A DNA stretch of 64,000 bases from Bacillus mesophilus (GTDB lineage Bacteria > Bacillota > Bacilli > Bacillales > SA4), in contig NZ_JAAIWM010000009.1 in assembly GCF_011008845.1 (NCBI RefSeq), positions 62,001 to 126,000 on the forward strand. The letters are read 5' to 3'. The position numbers and the translations under genes are program-made. The notes below the pieces were generated by a model. It saw only the letters and a list, made by a program, of their open reading frames with translations. It was not told where the DNA came from and did not search any database. This document shows, one piece after another, positions 1 through 7,952 of this stretch. The first letter of the stretch is position 1; every line of letters begins with the position of its first letter.

Positions 1-1
1 T

Positions 2-1153
2 GTAGTAAGTGGCGGACTACTTTTAGGTCTTATTCCGATGCTAATAGCTTCTATTATAACTATATATTTATTGAGAAAGAAAACTCAACCAATCTCTCAA
101 CTCATTCTTCATGCAAAGGAAGTGGCTTCAGGCAATTTAGCTGTGGACAAGCTTCAGGTTAATAGTAAGGATGAAGTCGGAGATCTAGCAGAAACGTTAA
201 ATATAATGACTGCTAATCTTGTTGATATTATTACAGTACTAAAGACTAGTACTCTTCAACTAACTAAAAATACAGAAACGACCTCCGTTTCTTTACAAGA
301 AATGAATACTGCGATTCAGCAGGTTTCAAGCAGTATGAGCGAAGTTGCCATCGACACAGCACAAGGTACGGAAGAAGCAAGTGTAGCTGTTGATACTTTA
401 CGCAGCCTTGCCCATTCTATTCTATCCACGAAGGAAATTGCGGAGGCGAGTGTGAAGACGTCTAATAAAACATTAGAGTCCGCTCGTGAAGGTAAAAGTA
501 AAGTAATTGAGATCACAAATAAAATGTCAGGAATTAAAACAGCAACTCTAGAAACAGAACAATCGATTAACCAACTTAATACCATTACTTCAGAAATTAA
601 AAAGATCACGGAAACCATCTATGGCATTGCCAGTCAAACCAATCTCCTAGCATTAAATGCATCCATTGAAGCTGCTCGTGCAGGTGAACATGGTAAAGGC
701 TTCGCAGTGGTTGCAGATGAGGTTAGAAAGCTTGCTGAGCAATCCAATCGTGAAGTATCGACAGTCGAAAAACTAGTCTTGCAGATTACGAAAGGAATTG
801 AAAAAGCTGTACAATCGATTAATGAAAGCAGAACTAGCGTAGAACAAGGCGAACTAGCTGTGAATGAAACGGGCATAGCTCTTGAACATATTCTAAAAGA
901 AGTAGCTAATACAGTGAAAGATATTAATCATATCTCAGAGGTTACGACAAAAGAAGCACAGTATTCAGAACAAACCGTTTCTAGAATAGAAGGTTTAGTA
1001 TACTCTATTGAAAATATAGCAGCCAATTCACAAGAAGTTGCAGCTTCTGCAGAAGAAACAACCGCTTCCCTTGAAGAAATCTCAAGTAGATCACAAGAAA
1101 CTGTATTGCTTTCTAATGATTTAAAAGGAATTGTACAGAAGTTTACGATATAA
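2..1153 (+). CDS. Methyl-accepting chemotaxis protein, 3' part (5' end outside window)
   Basis: The open frame runs back to the window edge without a stop, so this is the C-terminal part of a chemoreceptor. The visible protein starts inside the second membrane helix ([19 protein letters not shown]). A HAMP linker (about 25-75 counted from the first visible Met) and a long coiled-coil signalling domain follow. The hairpin tip is very clear ([20 protein letters not shown], then [16 protein letters not shown]), which is the CheA/CheW contact of the MCP family. The Glu/Gln-rich [18 protein letters not shown] segment near the end is a typical methylation region. The ligand-binding domain is not in the window, so the signal sensed is unknown. 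A hairpin at 1395-1429 probably ends the transcript. Confidence 0.95.
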   Translation, partial: VVSGGLLLGLIPMLIASIITIYLLRKKTQPISQLILHAKEVASGNLAVDKLQVNSKDEVGDLAETLNIMTANLVDIITVLKTSTLQLTKNTETTSVSLQEMNTAIQQVSSSMSEVAIDTAQGTEEASVAVDTLRSLAHSILSTKEIAEASVKTSNKTLESAREGKSKVIEITNKMSGIKTATLETEQSINQLNTITSEIKKITETIYGIASQTNLLALNASIEAARAGEHGKGFAVVADEVRKLAEQSNREVSTVEKLVLQITKGIEKAVQSINESRTSVEQGELAVNETGIALEHILKEVANTVKDINHISEVTTKEAQYSEQTVSRIEGLVYSIENIAANSQEVAASAEETTASLEEISSRSQETVLLSNDLKGIVQKFTI

Positions 1154-1154
1154 G

Positions 1155-1342
1155 GACAAAAGGCGCAAGCGTCCCGTTTAGGCCCAACAAGCAAATGTTC
1201 CTGGAAGAAAAAAAGGTGATCTTCCCTTTATTCTTCCAGGGTTATTTGACCTAGGAAAAAGTGAACTTCCTTTTTCTTCCGAGGTAGGATGAAATTGCAA
1301 AGATCATCGCAATTTCATCTTGGCTGGGCGCTGGAGCTAGAT
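1155..1342. repeat. Structured multi-hairpin intergenic element
   Basis: The element starts two bases after the chemoreceptor stop codon and contains no ORF. It shows two clear stems: CCTGGAAGAA (1200-1209) with TTCTTCCAGG (1231-1240), and GATGAAATTGC (1288-1298) with GCAATTTCATC (1309-1319). A weaker A/T stem lies between them (about 1255-1276). Outer segments CCCAACAAG (1183-1191) and CTTGGCTGGG (about 1319-1328) can pair imperfectly, giving a cloverleaf-like outline. The GGCGCAAGCG start and GGCGCTGGAGCTAGA end look like an interspersed Bacillaceae repeat, but that is from memory of similar intergenic sequence and not checked. No second full copy is visible in this window. Confidence 0.6.
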
Positions 1343-1394
1343 TACTACAAACCATTGAAACAAAGTATTATCCAAAATTTACTTTCCTATTACT

Positions 1395-1429
1395 CTAAGA
1401 AAGGCTGCCCCAAGGGTAGCCTTTCTTAG
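1395..1429 (+). terminator. Terminator-like hairpin after chemoreceptor gene
   Basis: CTAAGAAAGGCT and AGCCTTTCTTAG form a long stem with a short loop. It is followed by a T-rich but interrupted tract. It lies 240 bases after the stop codon, beyond the structured repeat. Confidence 0.6.
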
Positions 1430-1471
1430 TTTCTTAGGTTAAATTAGTTGTTTTACATAGACTTTTAAGGG

Positions 1472-1583
1472 TAATTGCGTGGAATTTCATATAATTGCGT
1501 GAGTCCACGTACTTATTGTGTAACCTCTTACTTAATTGGGTGAGTTCGTAAGGTAATTGCGTGAAAACCAAACATAATTGCGT
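1472..1583 (+). repeat. Phased short-repeat array, TAATTGCGTG boxes every 20-21 bp
   Basis: Six boxes related to TAATTGCGTG occur in line. The TTGCGT cores start at 1475, 1495, 1516 (TTGTGT), 1536 (TTGGGT), 1557 and 1578, so the spacing is 20, 21, 20, 21 and 21. The spacer bases are not conserved. There is no ORF. The array sits 42 bases after the chemoreceptor hairpin and before two more hairpins at 1609-1677. A similarly phased array is at 56500-56591. Confidence 0.8.
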
Positions 1584-1608
1584 ATCTACACATTTCAAAA
1601 AATGACCA

Positions 1609-1631
1609 CAGTTTCAACAACTGTGGTTGTT
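1609..1631. terminator. Hairpin downstream of phased array
   Basis: ACCACAGTT pairs with AACTGTGGT around a short loop. It lies between the phased array and the T-tailed hairpin at 1638-1677. It has no long T tract of its own, so it may be part of a structured non-coding RNA or a weak terminator. Confidence 0.45.
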
Positions 1632-1637
1632 TAGATC

Positions 1638-1677
1638 AACCATGCTAGAGCACAACGCTCCAGCATGGTTTTTATTT
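1638..1677 (+). terminator. Rho-independent terminator
   Basis: AACCATGCT (1638-1646) pairs with AGCATGGTT (1662-1670) and is followed by TTTATTT. No ORF lies between this and the chemoreceptor gene. It either ends chemoreceptor read-through or ends a short RNA that contains the phased array. Confidence 0.75.
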
Positions 1678-1722
1678 AGCTTGGACGTTAATTTGACACA
1701 TTTTCACAGAAAAACTTTCAGC

Positions 1723-1738
1723 TGTGATGAAAGTCACA
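1723..1738. promoter_or_regulatory. Fnr box upstream of ba3 oxidase operon
   Basis: TGTGA-N6-TCACA is a perfect match to the Fnr/Crp-type palindrome used by Bacillus Fnr. TACAAT at 1760-1765 is a good -10 element, which puts the start near 1772. The box centre (1730.5) would then be at about -41.5, the usual place for Fnr activation. Activation by low oxygen is inferred. Confidence 0.7.
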
Positions 1739-1797
1739 GAGTGTTCATTCATCCTCCTTTACAATCAAGGTAATCAGTAACTAAGGAGGTAGACACT

Positions 1798-1926
1798 ATG
1801 AGTAGCAAACAAAGGCAAAGCAATGAGCAGCCCTACTTAAAGGGGACACTTATAAGCGTTTTTGCAATCGGAATTTTTATATTTATCTCATGGTTTTCAG
1901 CCTATATTTTCCATCTAACTCGATAA
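1798..1926 (+). CDS. Cytochrome c oxidase subunit IIa-like small protein (ba3 type)
   Basis: This is a 42-residue protein, too short for most ORF filters, with a strong ribosome site (TAAGGAGGT) ahead of its ATG. It has a polar N-terminus (about 1-16) and one membrane helix (about 17-39), the layout of subunit IIa of ba3-type oxidases, a single helix that packs against subunit I. It is the first gene of the oxidase operon, 22 bases before subunit II, and lies directly behind the Fnr-box promoter. The identification rests on size, topology and position; sequence similarity at this length is weak evidence. Confidence 0.75.
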   Translation: MSSKQRQSNEQPYLKGTLISVFAIGIFIFISWFSAYIFHLTR

Positions 1927-1948
1927 AGAAAGAAGAAGGTGAATCAAT

Positions 1949-2422
1949 ATGCATTTTCATAAATATGAAAAGATTTGGCTCGTTTTTGGAATCTGTTCCT
2001 TAATTATATTTTTAAGTGTTGTGGGTGTCGGTGCTTTTGGACATGATCATCAACCTTCAGGAGGAATGGACACCATTGATCCTGAGAAGATTTCTGAAAC
2101 CCCACCGTTTGACCAACCAGGTGTAAGGAAACTAGATGACGGAACGTATGAAGCCGCTATTGTTGCGATGGCTTTTGGTTATGAACCTAAGGAAATTAAA
2201 GTTCCTGTTGGTAGTAAAGTTGTTTTTAAGGTTACTAGTAAGGATGTCATACACAGTTTTTCTATCATTGATACAAATGTGAACATGATGGTAGTTCCAG
2301 GTCACATTACCACAAAGGAACATACCTTTACTGAGCCTGGGAGTTATCTGGTGATCTGCAATGAATACTGTGGTACTGCACATCATCTAATGTCAACAAC
2401 AATTGAGGTGGTTAACGAATGA
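1949..2422 (+). CDS. cbaA: ba3-type cytochrome c oxidase subunit II
   Basis: This subunit takes electrons from cytochrome c through the binuclear CuA centre and passes them to subunit I. The 157-residue protein has one N-terminal membrane anchor (about 9-30) and a cupredoxin domain facing outward. CuA ligands are visible: His102, then Cys137-x-Glu139-x-Cys141, His145 and Met148 (CNEYCGTAHHLM). The single helix and short length are typical of ba3 oxidases; aa3 enzymes have two helices. The gene overlaps the subunit I start by four bases (ATGA), which indicates translational coupling. Confidence 0.95.
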   Translation: MHFHKYEKIWLVFGICSLIIFLSVVGVGAFGHDHQPSGGMDTIDPEKISETPPFDQPGVRKLDDGTYEAAIVAMAFGYEPKEIKVPVGSKVVFKVTSKDVIHSFSIIDTNVNMMVVPGHITTKEHTFTEPGSYLVICNEYCGTAHHLMSTTIEVVNE

Positions 2423-4080
2423 ACTCATTAATTCATAGATCAGAACGAAAATTAGCACTTACTCATATACTCGTTGCTTACTTCGCCTTTCTAATCGGTA
2501 CTCTCTGTGGATTGTTACAGGTATTTATTCGTAACGATGCACTCAAGTTGCCACCATGGCTGGATTATTATCAAATCCTAACGGCTCATGGCGTACTTCT
2601 TGCACTGGTCTTTACAACATACTTTATTTTCGGTTTCTTCCAAGCAGGAATGAGTAAGACACTTGGAGCTTTTGGTCCTAAAACAAAACTATTTTCATGG
2701 GTTGGCTTTTATGTAATGACAGCTGGTACCTTACTAGCTATTGCACTCATCGTTGCTGGAGAAGCATCCGTTCTATACACATTCTATGCACCACTAAATG
2801 CAAATGGCTGGTACTATGTTGGGTTAGCTTTATTTGTAGTCGGAACATGGATTAGCAGCTTTGCTTTAGTTGGCCACTATCTAGTTTGGAAAAAGAGTCA
2901 TCCTGGTCAGCTTAGTCCTTTATTCGCCTTTATGACAATCTCTACTATTATATTGTGGATCATTGCTTGTCTAGGTGTCGTAGCAACTGTACTATTTCAA
3001 TTTATTCCATTAGCCTTTGGCTGGGTAGACACGATTAATGTTGAGTTAAGTCGTTCATTATTTTGGTATTTTGGACACCCACTTGTGTATTTCTGGTTAT
3101 TACCGGCATATATCGCTTGGTATGTAATTGTTCCTAAAATCATCGGTGGTCGCGTATTTAGTGATTCACTAGCAAGACTTTCTTTCGTACTATTTATTTT
3201 ATTCTCAATTCCAGTTGGGTTTCACCATCAGCTGGTTGAGCCAGGAATCTCCTCATTCTGGAAGTTCCTACAAACATCGCTTACGTTTATGGTCATCATT
3301 CCATCCTTAATGACAGCTTTCTCAATGTTCGCTACTTTTGAAATAACAGGTCGTCAAAAAGGTGCTAAAGGACTCTTCGGTTGGTTTAGAATGCTTCCTT
3401 GGCATGACATTCGCTTCACTTCAATCTTTGTTGCGATGTTCTTCTTTATTCCTGGAGGAGCTGGTGGAATTATAAATGCTAGCTTCCAGCTTAATGAAGT
3501 CGTTCATAATACATTATGGGTTGTTGGACATTTTCATATCACAGTAGGTACTCCAGTTGCCATGACATTTTTCGGGTTAACGTTCTGGCTAGTCCCTTAC
3601 TTAACAGGTAGAAAGCTAACAAAATCAATGGAAAAGCTTGCTTTCATTCAAGTAATTACATGGGCAATCGGGATGTTCTTTATGTCAACATCTCAACACA
3701 TTTTGGGATTACTCGGCGCACCAAGACGTACGGCTTACTCAAACTATCAAGATCACCCTTCTACACTCGATTGGTTTAATGGACTCATGTCAAGTCATGT
3801 GACAATGGCTGTTGGTGGAACTATTCTATTTCTGTCAGCAATGCTTCTGATCTTCTTTGTGATTCAGGCCTTATTTATCTTACCTAAGGCAACGAATGAG
3901 TTAGATGCAACGGAATTTCCTATTGCTGAAAGTGATATTGAACATACACCAAAGTTCTTAGAAAACTGGTGGCTATGGATTGGGGTTGCACTAGTATTAA
4001 TTGCGATTGCTTACTATATCCCACTTTCAGAAATGATTCAAAATGCACCACCTGGTTCAAAAGGATTTAAAACTTGGTAG
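2419..4080 (+). CDS. cbaB: ba3-type cytochrome c oxidase subunit I
   Basis: This is the catalytic haem-copper subunit, which reduces O2 to water and pumps protons. The 553-residue protein is almost all membrane helices. Haem and CuB ligands can be picked out: His in LTAHGVLLAL, the His/Tyr pair in FGHPLVYFW (site of the usual His-Tyr cross-link), the HH pair in GFHHQLVEP, and the HxH pair in VVGHFHITVGT. The sequence follows the b-family (ba3) pattern and lacks the D-channel signature of aa3 enzymes. The start overlaps subunit II by four bases. A small membrane ORF and a terminator follow. Such oxidases have high oxygen affinity, which fits the Fnr box upstream. Confidence 0.96.
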   Translation: MNSLIHRSERKLALTHILVAYFAFLIGTLCGLLQVFIRNDALKLPPWLDYYQILTAHGVLLALVFTTYFIFGFFQAGMSKTLGAFGPKTKLFSWVGFYVMTAGTLLAIALIVAGEASVLYTFYAPLNANGWYYVGLALFVVGTWISSFALVGHYLVWKKSHPGQLSPLFAFMTISTIILWIIACLGVVATVLFQFIPLAFGWVDTINVELSRSLFWYFGHPLVYFWLLPAYIAWYVIVPKIIGGRVFSDSLARLSFVLFILFSIPVGFHHQLVEPGISSFWKFLQTSLTFMVIIPSLMTAFSMFATFEITGRQKGAKGLFGWFRMLPWHDIRFTSIFVAMFFFIPGGAGGIINASFQLNEVVHNTLWVVGHFHITVGTPVAMTFFGLTFWLVPYLTGRKLTKSMEKLAFIQVITWAIGMFFMSTSQHILGLLGAPRRTAYSNYQDHPSTLDWFNGLMSSHVTMAVGGTILFLSAMLLIFFVIQALFILPKATNELDATEFPIAESDIEHTPKFLENWWLWIGVALVLIAIAYYIPLSEMIQNAPPGSKGFKTW

Positions 4081-4092
4081 GAGATGATTAGA

Positions 4093-4182
4093 ATGTTTAC
4101 TGCAGTGTTTGCATTGATTATTGTATGTACGATTGGAATTGTGATTGCGGTTGATCTTGGAGATTCGAAAGAAGAAGTTTAA
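4093..4182 (+). CDS. Small membrane protein ending the oxidase operon
   Basis: A 29-residue ORF starts 12 bases after subunit I with a good ribosome site (TAGGAGATGATTAGA then ATG). The protein is a single hydrophobic helix (about 2-20) with an acidic tail (DLGDSKEEV). It lies between subunit I and the operon terminator. It may be a further small oxidase subunit or assembly factor, but no family is recognised. Tiny membrane subunits are common in oxidase operons and are usually missed by gene callers. Confidence 0.55.
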   Translation: MFTAVFALIIVCTIGIVIAVDLGDSKEEV

Positions 4183-4210
4183 AAACATCTTTCAAGAATA
4201 TAATAGGAGA

Positions 4211-4242
4211 ACAAGGGCCAACATTCTGGCTCTTGTTTTTTT
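4211..4242 (+). terminator. Terminator of oxidase operon
   Basis: ACAAGGGCC pairs with GGCTCTTGT and is followed by seven Ts. It lies 29 bases after the stop of the 29-residue ORF. Confidence 0.85.
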
Positions 4243-4459
4243 GTATTCTGTTGTTTTCAAGTAGTTACATATTAAAATGCTAACCGTTAATATAGTCGCA
4301 ATACTCTTTACGATAAGGCCATACTATTAACAAATATCTAACTTTCATCCTAAATGTAAATTTAATGTAAAGAATAAGTAAATATTGTTTACATTTGCTC
4401 CACATATTATTTACAATACTATAGGTGTTATCAAATTTTGTCGAATCGGAGTGGAACTT

Positions 4460-6097
4460 TTGGATATTAATACTCAAACCATGCTTTTTCAGTTTATAGG
4501 TGGACTTGGTATATTTCTTTTTGGTATTAAGTACATGGGCGATGGATTACAAAACGCTGCTGGTGACCGCTTAAGAGAAATATTAGAGAAATCAACTTCT
4601 AATCCTTTTATGGGAGTACTATCTGGTATTTTAGTTACGATTCTCATCCAGTCTAGCTCGGGAACTACTGCATTAACAGTTGGACTTGTAAACGCTGGTT
4701 TTATGACGTTCCGTCAAGCCATTGGAGTAATTATGGGTGCAAATATCGGTACTACTGTTACAGCATTTATTATTGGTATTAAAGTAGGAGAATACGCCCT
4801 ACCTATTATGGGGGTTGGTGCTGCACTACTTTTCTTCCTAAAAGGGAAAAAGACACAATCCTTTGGACAAGTTATGTTTGGGTTCGGTGCTCTTTTCTTA
4901 GGTCTAGAATTCATGAGTGATGGGATGAAACCTTTACGCTCACTTGAGGTCTTTAGAGAGTTAACAGTAACAATGAGTGATAATCCAATTTTAGGGGTTG
5001 TCATTGGAACTGCCTTTACAGTATTAGTTCAAAGCTCTAGTGCCACTATCGGAATCCTACAAGAGCTATTTGGTGAAGGTGCTATGACGCTTCAAGCTGC
5101 TCTACCTGTATTATTTGGTGATAATATTGGAACGACGATCACAGCTGTGTTAGCGTCGATCGGAACGTCTGTAGCTGCGAGAAGAGCTGCTACTGTTCAC
5201 GTTATGTTTAATATTATAGGTACGGTGATCTTCTTAATTATAATAAAATTATATACACAGTTTATTAGCTACCTACAAGGTGCGTTAGATTTGAATCCAG
5301 AAATGACGATTGCATTTGCACATGGAATATTTAATGTTTCAAACACCATTATTCAATTCCCATTTATTGCACTGATTGCATTATTAGTGACTAAGATTGT
5401 TCGCGGTGATGATACAACTATAGATTATAAGCCACAAAACCTAGATCCGATGTTTATCGAAAAATCACCTTCAATCGCTCTAGGACAAGCATCAAAAGAG
5501 ATTGTAAGAATGGCTGACTTAGCAGGTAAAGGGTTGGAGGAGACTTTCCAATATTTGAATACGAACCAAAAGAAGCATTCAGATATGGCCATTCAAATTG
5601 AAGAAGCATTAAACAGCTTAGATCGTAAAATCACTAGCTACTTAGTTGATATTTCAGCTAAGCCTTTAACACCTGAGGAAACTGGATATCACGCAACACT
5701 TCTTGATTATGTAAGAGACTTAGAGCGTGTTGGTGACCATATGGAGAACATTGTAGAGTTGATTGATTATCGTATATCGAATCGTGTTTCGTTATCGGAA
5801 AATGCTATTAGTGAGCTAAATGAAATGGCAAGTTTAACTTTATCAACGCTAAATGATGCTATAAAATCTATCGACACTCTTGATACTGAACTAGCAAAGG
5901 GCGTTTTGTCAAACGAGGAAAAAATCGATAAAATGGAACGCGTGTTAAGAAAAGGTCATATTCTTAGACTTAATGAAGGACGCTGTTCAGGTGATGCAGG
6001 AATCATATTTGTTGACATCGTGAGTAACTTAGAAAGAATCGGTGATCACGCTGTAAACCTAGCTGAAGGCGTACTCGGATTAAGACATCAAAATTAA
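4460..6097 (+). CDS. Na+/phosphate cotransporter family protein with PhoU-like domain
   Basis: A sodium-coupled phosphate transporter of the NptA/YjbB type. The TTG at 4460 is chosen because GGAGTGG lies five bases upstream; the longer reading from 4385 has no ribosome site. The 545-residue protein has two repeated membrane halves marked by the signatures QSSSGTTALTVGLV and QSSSATIGILQ, plus GANIGTT and GDNIGTT motifs. The last 200 residues form a helical PhoU-like domain (LVDISAKPLTPEETGYHATL and GDHAVNLAEG). It is a single gene with its own terminator. Family members import phosphate or keep phosphate balance; direction cannot be read from sequence. Confidence 0.9.
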   Translation: MDINTQTMLFQFIGGLGIFLFGIKYMGDGLQNAAGDRLREILEKSTSNPFMGVLSGILVTILIQSSSGTTALTVGLVNAGFMTFRQAIGVIMGANIGTTVTAFIIGIKVGEYALPIMGVGAALLFFLKGKKTQSFGQVMFGFGALFLGLEFMSDGMKPLRSLEVFRELTVTMSDNPILGVVIGTAFTVLVQSSSATIGILQELFGEGAMTLQAALPVLFGDNIGTTITAVLASIGTSVAARRAATVHVMFNIIGTVIFLIIIKLYTQFISYLQGALDLNPEMTIAFAHGIFNVSNTIIQFPFIALIALLVTKIVRGDDTTIDYKPQNLDPMFIEKSPSIALGQASKEIVRMADLAGKGLEETFQYLNTNQKKHSDMAIQIEEALNSLDRKITSYLVDISAKPLTPEETGYHATLLDYVRDLERVGDHMENIVELIDYRISNRVSLSENAISELNEMASLTLSTLNDAIKSIDTLDTELAKGVLSNEEKIDKMERVLRKGHILRLNEGRCSGDAGIIFVDIVSNLERIGDHAVNLAEGVLGLRHQN

Positions 6098-6106
6098 TAG
6101 TAAGCA

Positions 6107-6138
6107 AACAGGTCAACCAAAGGTTGACCTGTTGTTTT
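6107..6138. terminator. Bidirectional terminator
   Basis: AACAGGTCAACC (6107-6118) pairs perfectly with GGTTGACCTGTT (6122-6133). It sits between two convergent genes and can serve both. Confidence 0.85.
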
Positions 6139-6658
6139 ATCTATAGGGGCGAACCCATTCTGCATAGCTCTTCGTTGAATCCATAATAAAGTCATGCTTT
6201 TTAAAGAAATGTTCTATTCTTTCTTCTGATTCAGGTTCACTAACCTTTGTAACAATTTTCTTTACACGTAGCGTATGTGCAATCTCTTGTAAGTACGTTA
6301 AACAAACAGAGCCATATCCTTGGTTAATCGCATTCCCATTGATCGATTCTAGACGAAGAAGATTTTCACCTTCATTGTAAGTGGCAATTGCCGCAAAATC
6401 CCATTCTTCTTCTAGCTTTGTCTCACAATTCTTTACGTACACATTCTGAGATGATTCGTCTCTCTCCCTATAAACAATGACGGGATCGCCTAATTTATCC
6501 TTCTCGATCGCTATGATTTTATAATCAAGCTCTAATAATCGATTTAGATTGTATTGTAGATGATCTATCTTCTTTTCTAGCTGATCATTTCGACTCTCCA
6601 CATCATCAGCTCTTCGTTTTAAGGACATCTCATATTGTTTCCTCTTTGTAAATAACAT
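6137..6658 (-). CDS. Coiled-coil protein with GNAT-like acetyltransferase domain
   Basis: The start at 6658 is chosen because GGGGGTG lies six bases upstream of that ATG; an in-frame ATG 24 bases earlier has no clear site. The 173-residue protein begins with a charged coiled coil (about 8-45, SLKRRADDVESRNDQLEKK). The second half resembles a GNAT fold: a strand LLRLESING, then an NQGYGSVCLTYLQEIAHT segment like acetyl-CoA-binding motif A, and a C-terminal FFKKHDFIM strand-helix typical of motif B. The substrate is unknown. It is monocistronic and convergent with the phosphate transporter gene. GNAT assignment is by motif only. Confidence 0.6.
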   Translation of the reverse strand: MLFTKRKQYEMSLKRRADDVESRNDQLEKKIDHLQYNLNRLLELDYKIIAIEKDKLGDPVIVYRERDESSQNVYVKNCETKLEEEWDFAAIATYNEGENLLRLESINGNAINQGYGSVCLTYLQEIAHTLRVKKIVTKVSEPESEERIEHFFKKHDFIMDSTKSYAEWVRPYR

Positions 6659-6781
6659 GAAAAACACCCCCATAAAAATCATACAGATTAAATACCCTTT
6701 TATTTATATGGGGAAAGGTTCAGAATATGATAACGAAACTTACATTATTTAAGGGGTCAAGCTAGTCGTACCGCGCTTTCA

Positions 6782-7669
6782 TTAAACGATGCCAAACTCA
6801 CTCTCTGTTTGTTTATAGATTTCTTCCATTCTCTTACCTTTTGATCTAGCTAGGATTTCCATCCGAACAGATAGCTGTTTCATAGTGAAGTTCATCGTCT
6901 CTTCAAAGTCCACTTCAAATGGGGAATCCTCCATCATTCCTTCTTGGTTAAGTTTAATAGCAAGTGGTGTTAACTGCTCCATCTTACTAGCAACCAAGTC
7001 AAAAATATGCGGTTGCTCACTAATTAACCGTTGTAAAAGGAAAGTTCCATACGCAATATGACGCCCTTCATCCCTCTTTAATAAACCAATTCCCTGCAAT
7101 AAGCCTGGCATTGCTCCAGCTTTTTCTAATGATTGATAAAAAGAATAATAGCCTGTTTCAGCTAGCACCCCTTCCACAAACATATTATAAACAGTTGATG
7201 CCTCAGCTAACGCTTCAGCAGAATGGTCGGTCTCTAATCGTTCCATAGCAGTCGGAAGAATTTCATTAAATATCGTGTTATACGTTGGTGAATGGTACCT
7301 TGTTAAATCTCCATGTTCACCAATTGCATTGAGGACAAGTCGAAAGAACTCTGTATGTTTGGCTTCTTCGAATAAAAAGGTAGTTAAATACATTTCTTCC
7401 TCAAGACGCCCTTCCTTTGCAATTACCATCATTAAAGGCAATAGATCTCTCGTTACAGCTTCTTCTCCAGCTTGAAATTGAGAAATTAGTCTTAGAATCG
7501 CCTCTTTTTGTTCTGGATTAAATGCAGCCCAATCCTTTTGATCCTGAGTTAGGTCTATATCTGCTGGATCCCATACTCCAAACCGCTTTGCTTTTTGAAA
7601 TAATCGAAACGGTAATGTATCCTCTAAAAGTCCTCTGCTACTAGTAGTTAGGATTGTTCTTTTTTCCAT
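6782..7669 (-). CDS. R2-like ligand-binding oxidase (Mn/Fe, R2lox)
   Basis: This is a ferritin-like di-metal protein related to ribonucleotide reductase R2, of the R2lox group that binds a Mn/Fe cofactor and a long-chain fatty acid. GGGAGG precedes the chosen ATG, giving 295 residues. Metal ligands are Glu69, Glu102, His105 (FEEAKHTEF), Glu166, Glu201 and His204 (RDEGRHIAYG). Val72 and Tyr161 sit where the known tyrosine-valine ether cross-link forms in the Geobacillus enzyme. The physiological reaction of R2lox proteins is not established. The next feature upstream on the same strand is the relic of an MFS transporter gene. No ribonucleotide reductase large subunit is nearby, as expected for R2lox. 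Confidence 0.92.
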   Translation of the reverse strand: MEKRTILTTSSRGLLEDTLPFRLFQKAKRFGVWDPADIDLTQDQKDWAAFNPEQKEAILRLISQFQAGEEAVTRDLLPLMMVIAKEGRLEEEMYLTTFLFEEAKHTEFFRLVLNAIGEHGDLTRYHSPTYNTIFNEILPTAMERLETDHSAEALAEASTVYNMFVEGVLAETGYYSFYQSLEKAGAMPGLLQGIGLLKRDEGRHIAYGTFLLQRLISEQPHIFDLVASKMEQLTPLAIKLNQEGMMEDSPFEVDFEETMNFTMKQLSVRMEILARSKGKRMEEIYKQTESEFGIV

Positions 7670-7754
7670 ATAAATTAGCCTCCCTAAACTGTAATAAGCC
7701 CTATTCTTTAGAGGGATAGGATAGTTGGATAAATATGTAAGGGCTTTCATTTTA

Positions 7755-7952
7755 TTATAGGGAAAGACTCATAGAAAAATAGTACTGAAAATGTCGGGGG
7801 GTGGAATGTCGAATCTTCACAATTCCTTGCATTTGAATATACCTAGTCCTGAAAAAAAGTACACCTAAGGCACCCATTAGCACAATCACCCACCCATAAT
7901 AAAAGAGTGTTAATCGGTTTCTGAATGATTCCTTCCTAATGTATGGTCCCAT
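7755..7952 (-). pseudogene. Relic of an MFS transporter gene (N-terminal fragment)
   Basis: The frame has an excellent ribosome site (AAGGGGGG) and begins RNRLTLFYYGWVIVLMGALG, the first helix of an MFS transporter. After GVLFF the frame departs from the family. In the next frame the T-rich run continues as FSGLG, close to the FFSGPGQ motif that normally follows, so a frameshift in the T run is likely. Only about 60 more bases remain before the next gene's leader, against the usual 1.2 kb for the family. The remainder has been deleted. The tail in the current frame (IVKIRHSTPRHFQYYF) matches nothing known. Confidence 0.6.

Noticed and set aside
4280..4477. Minus-strand 65-codon frame overlapping the start of the phosphate transporter gene
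   Set aside because: No ribosome site, lies across the real gene's leader and start, and encodes no recognisable sequence.
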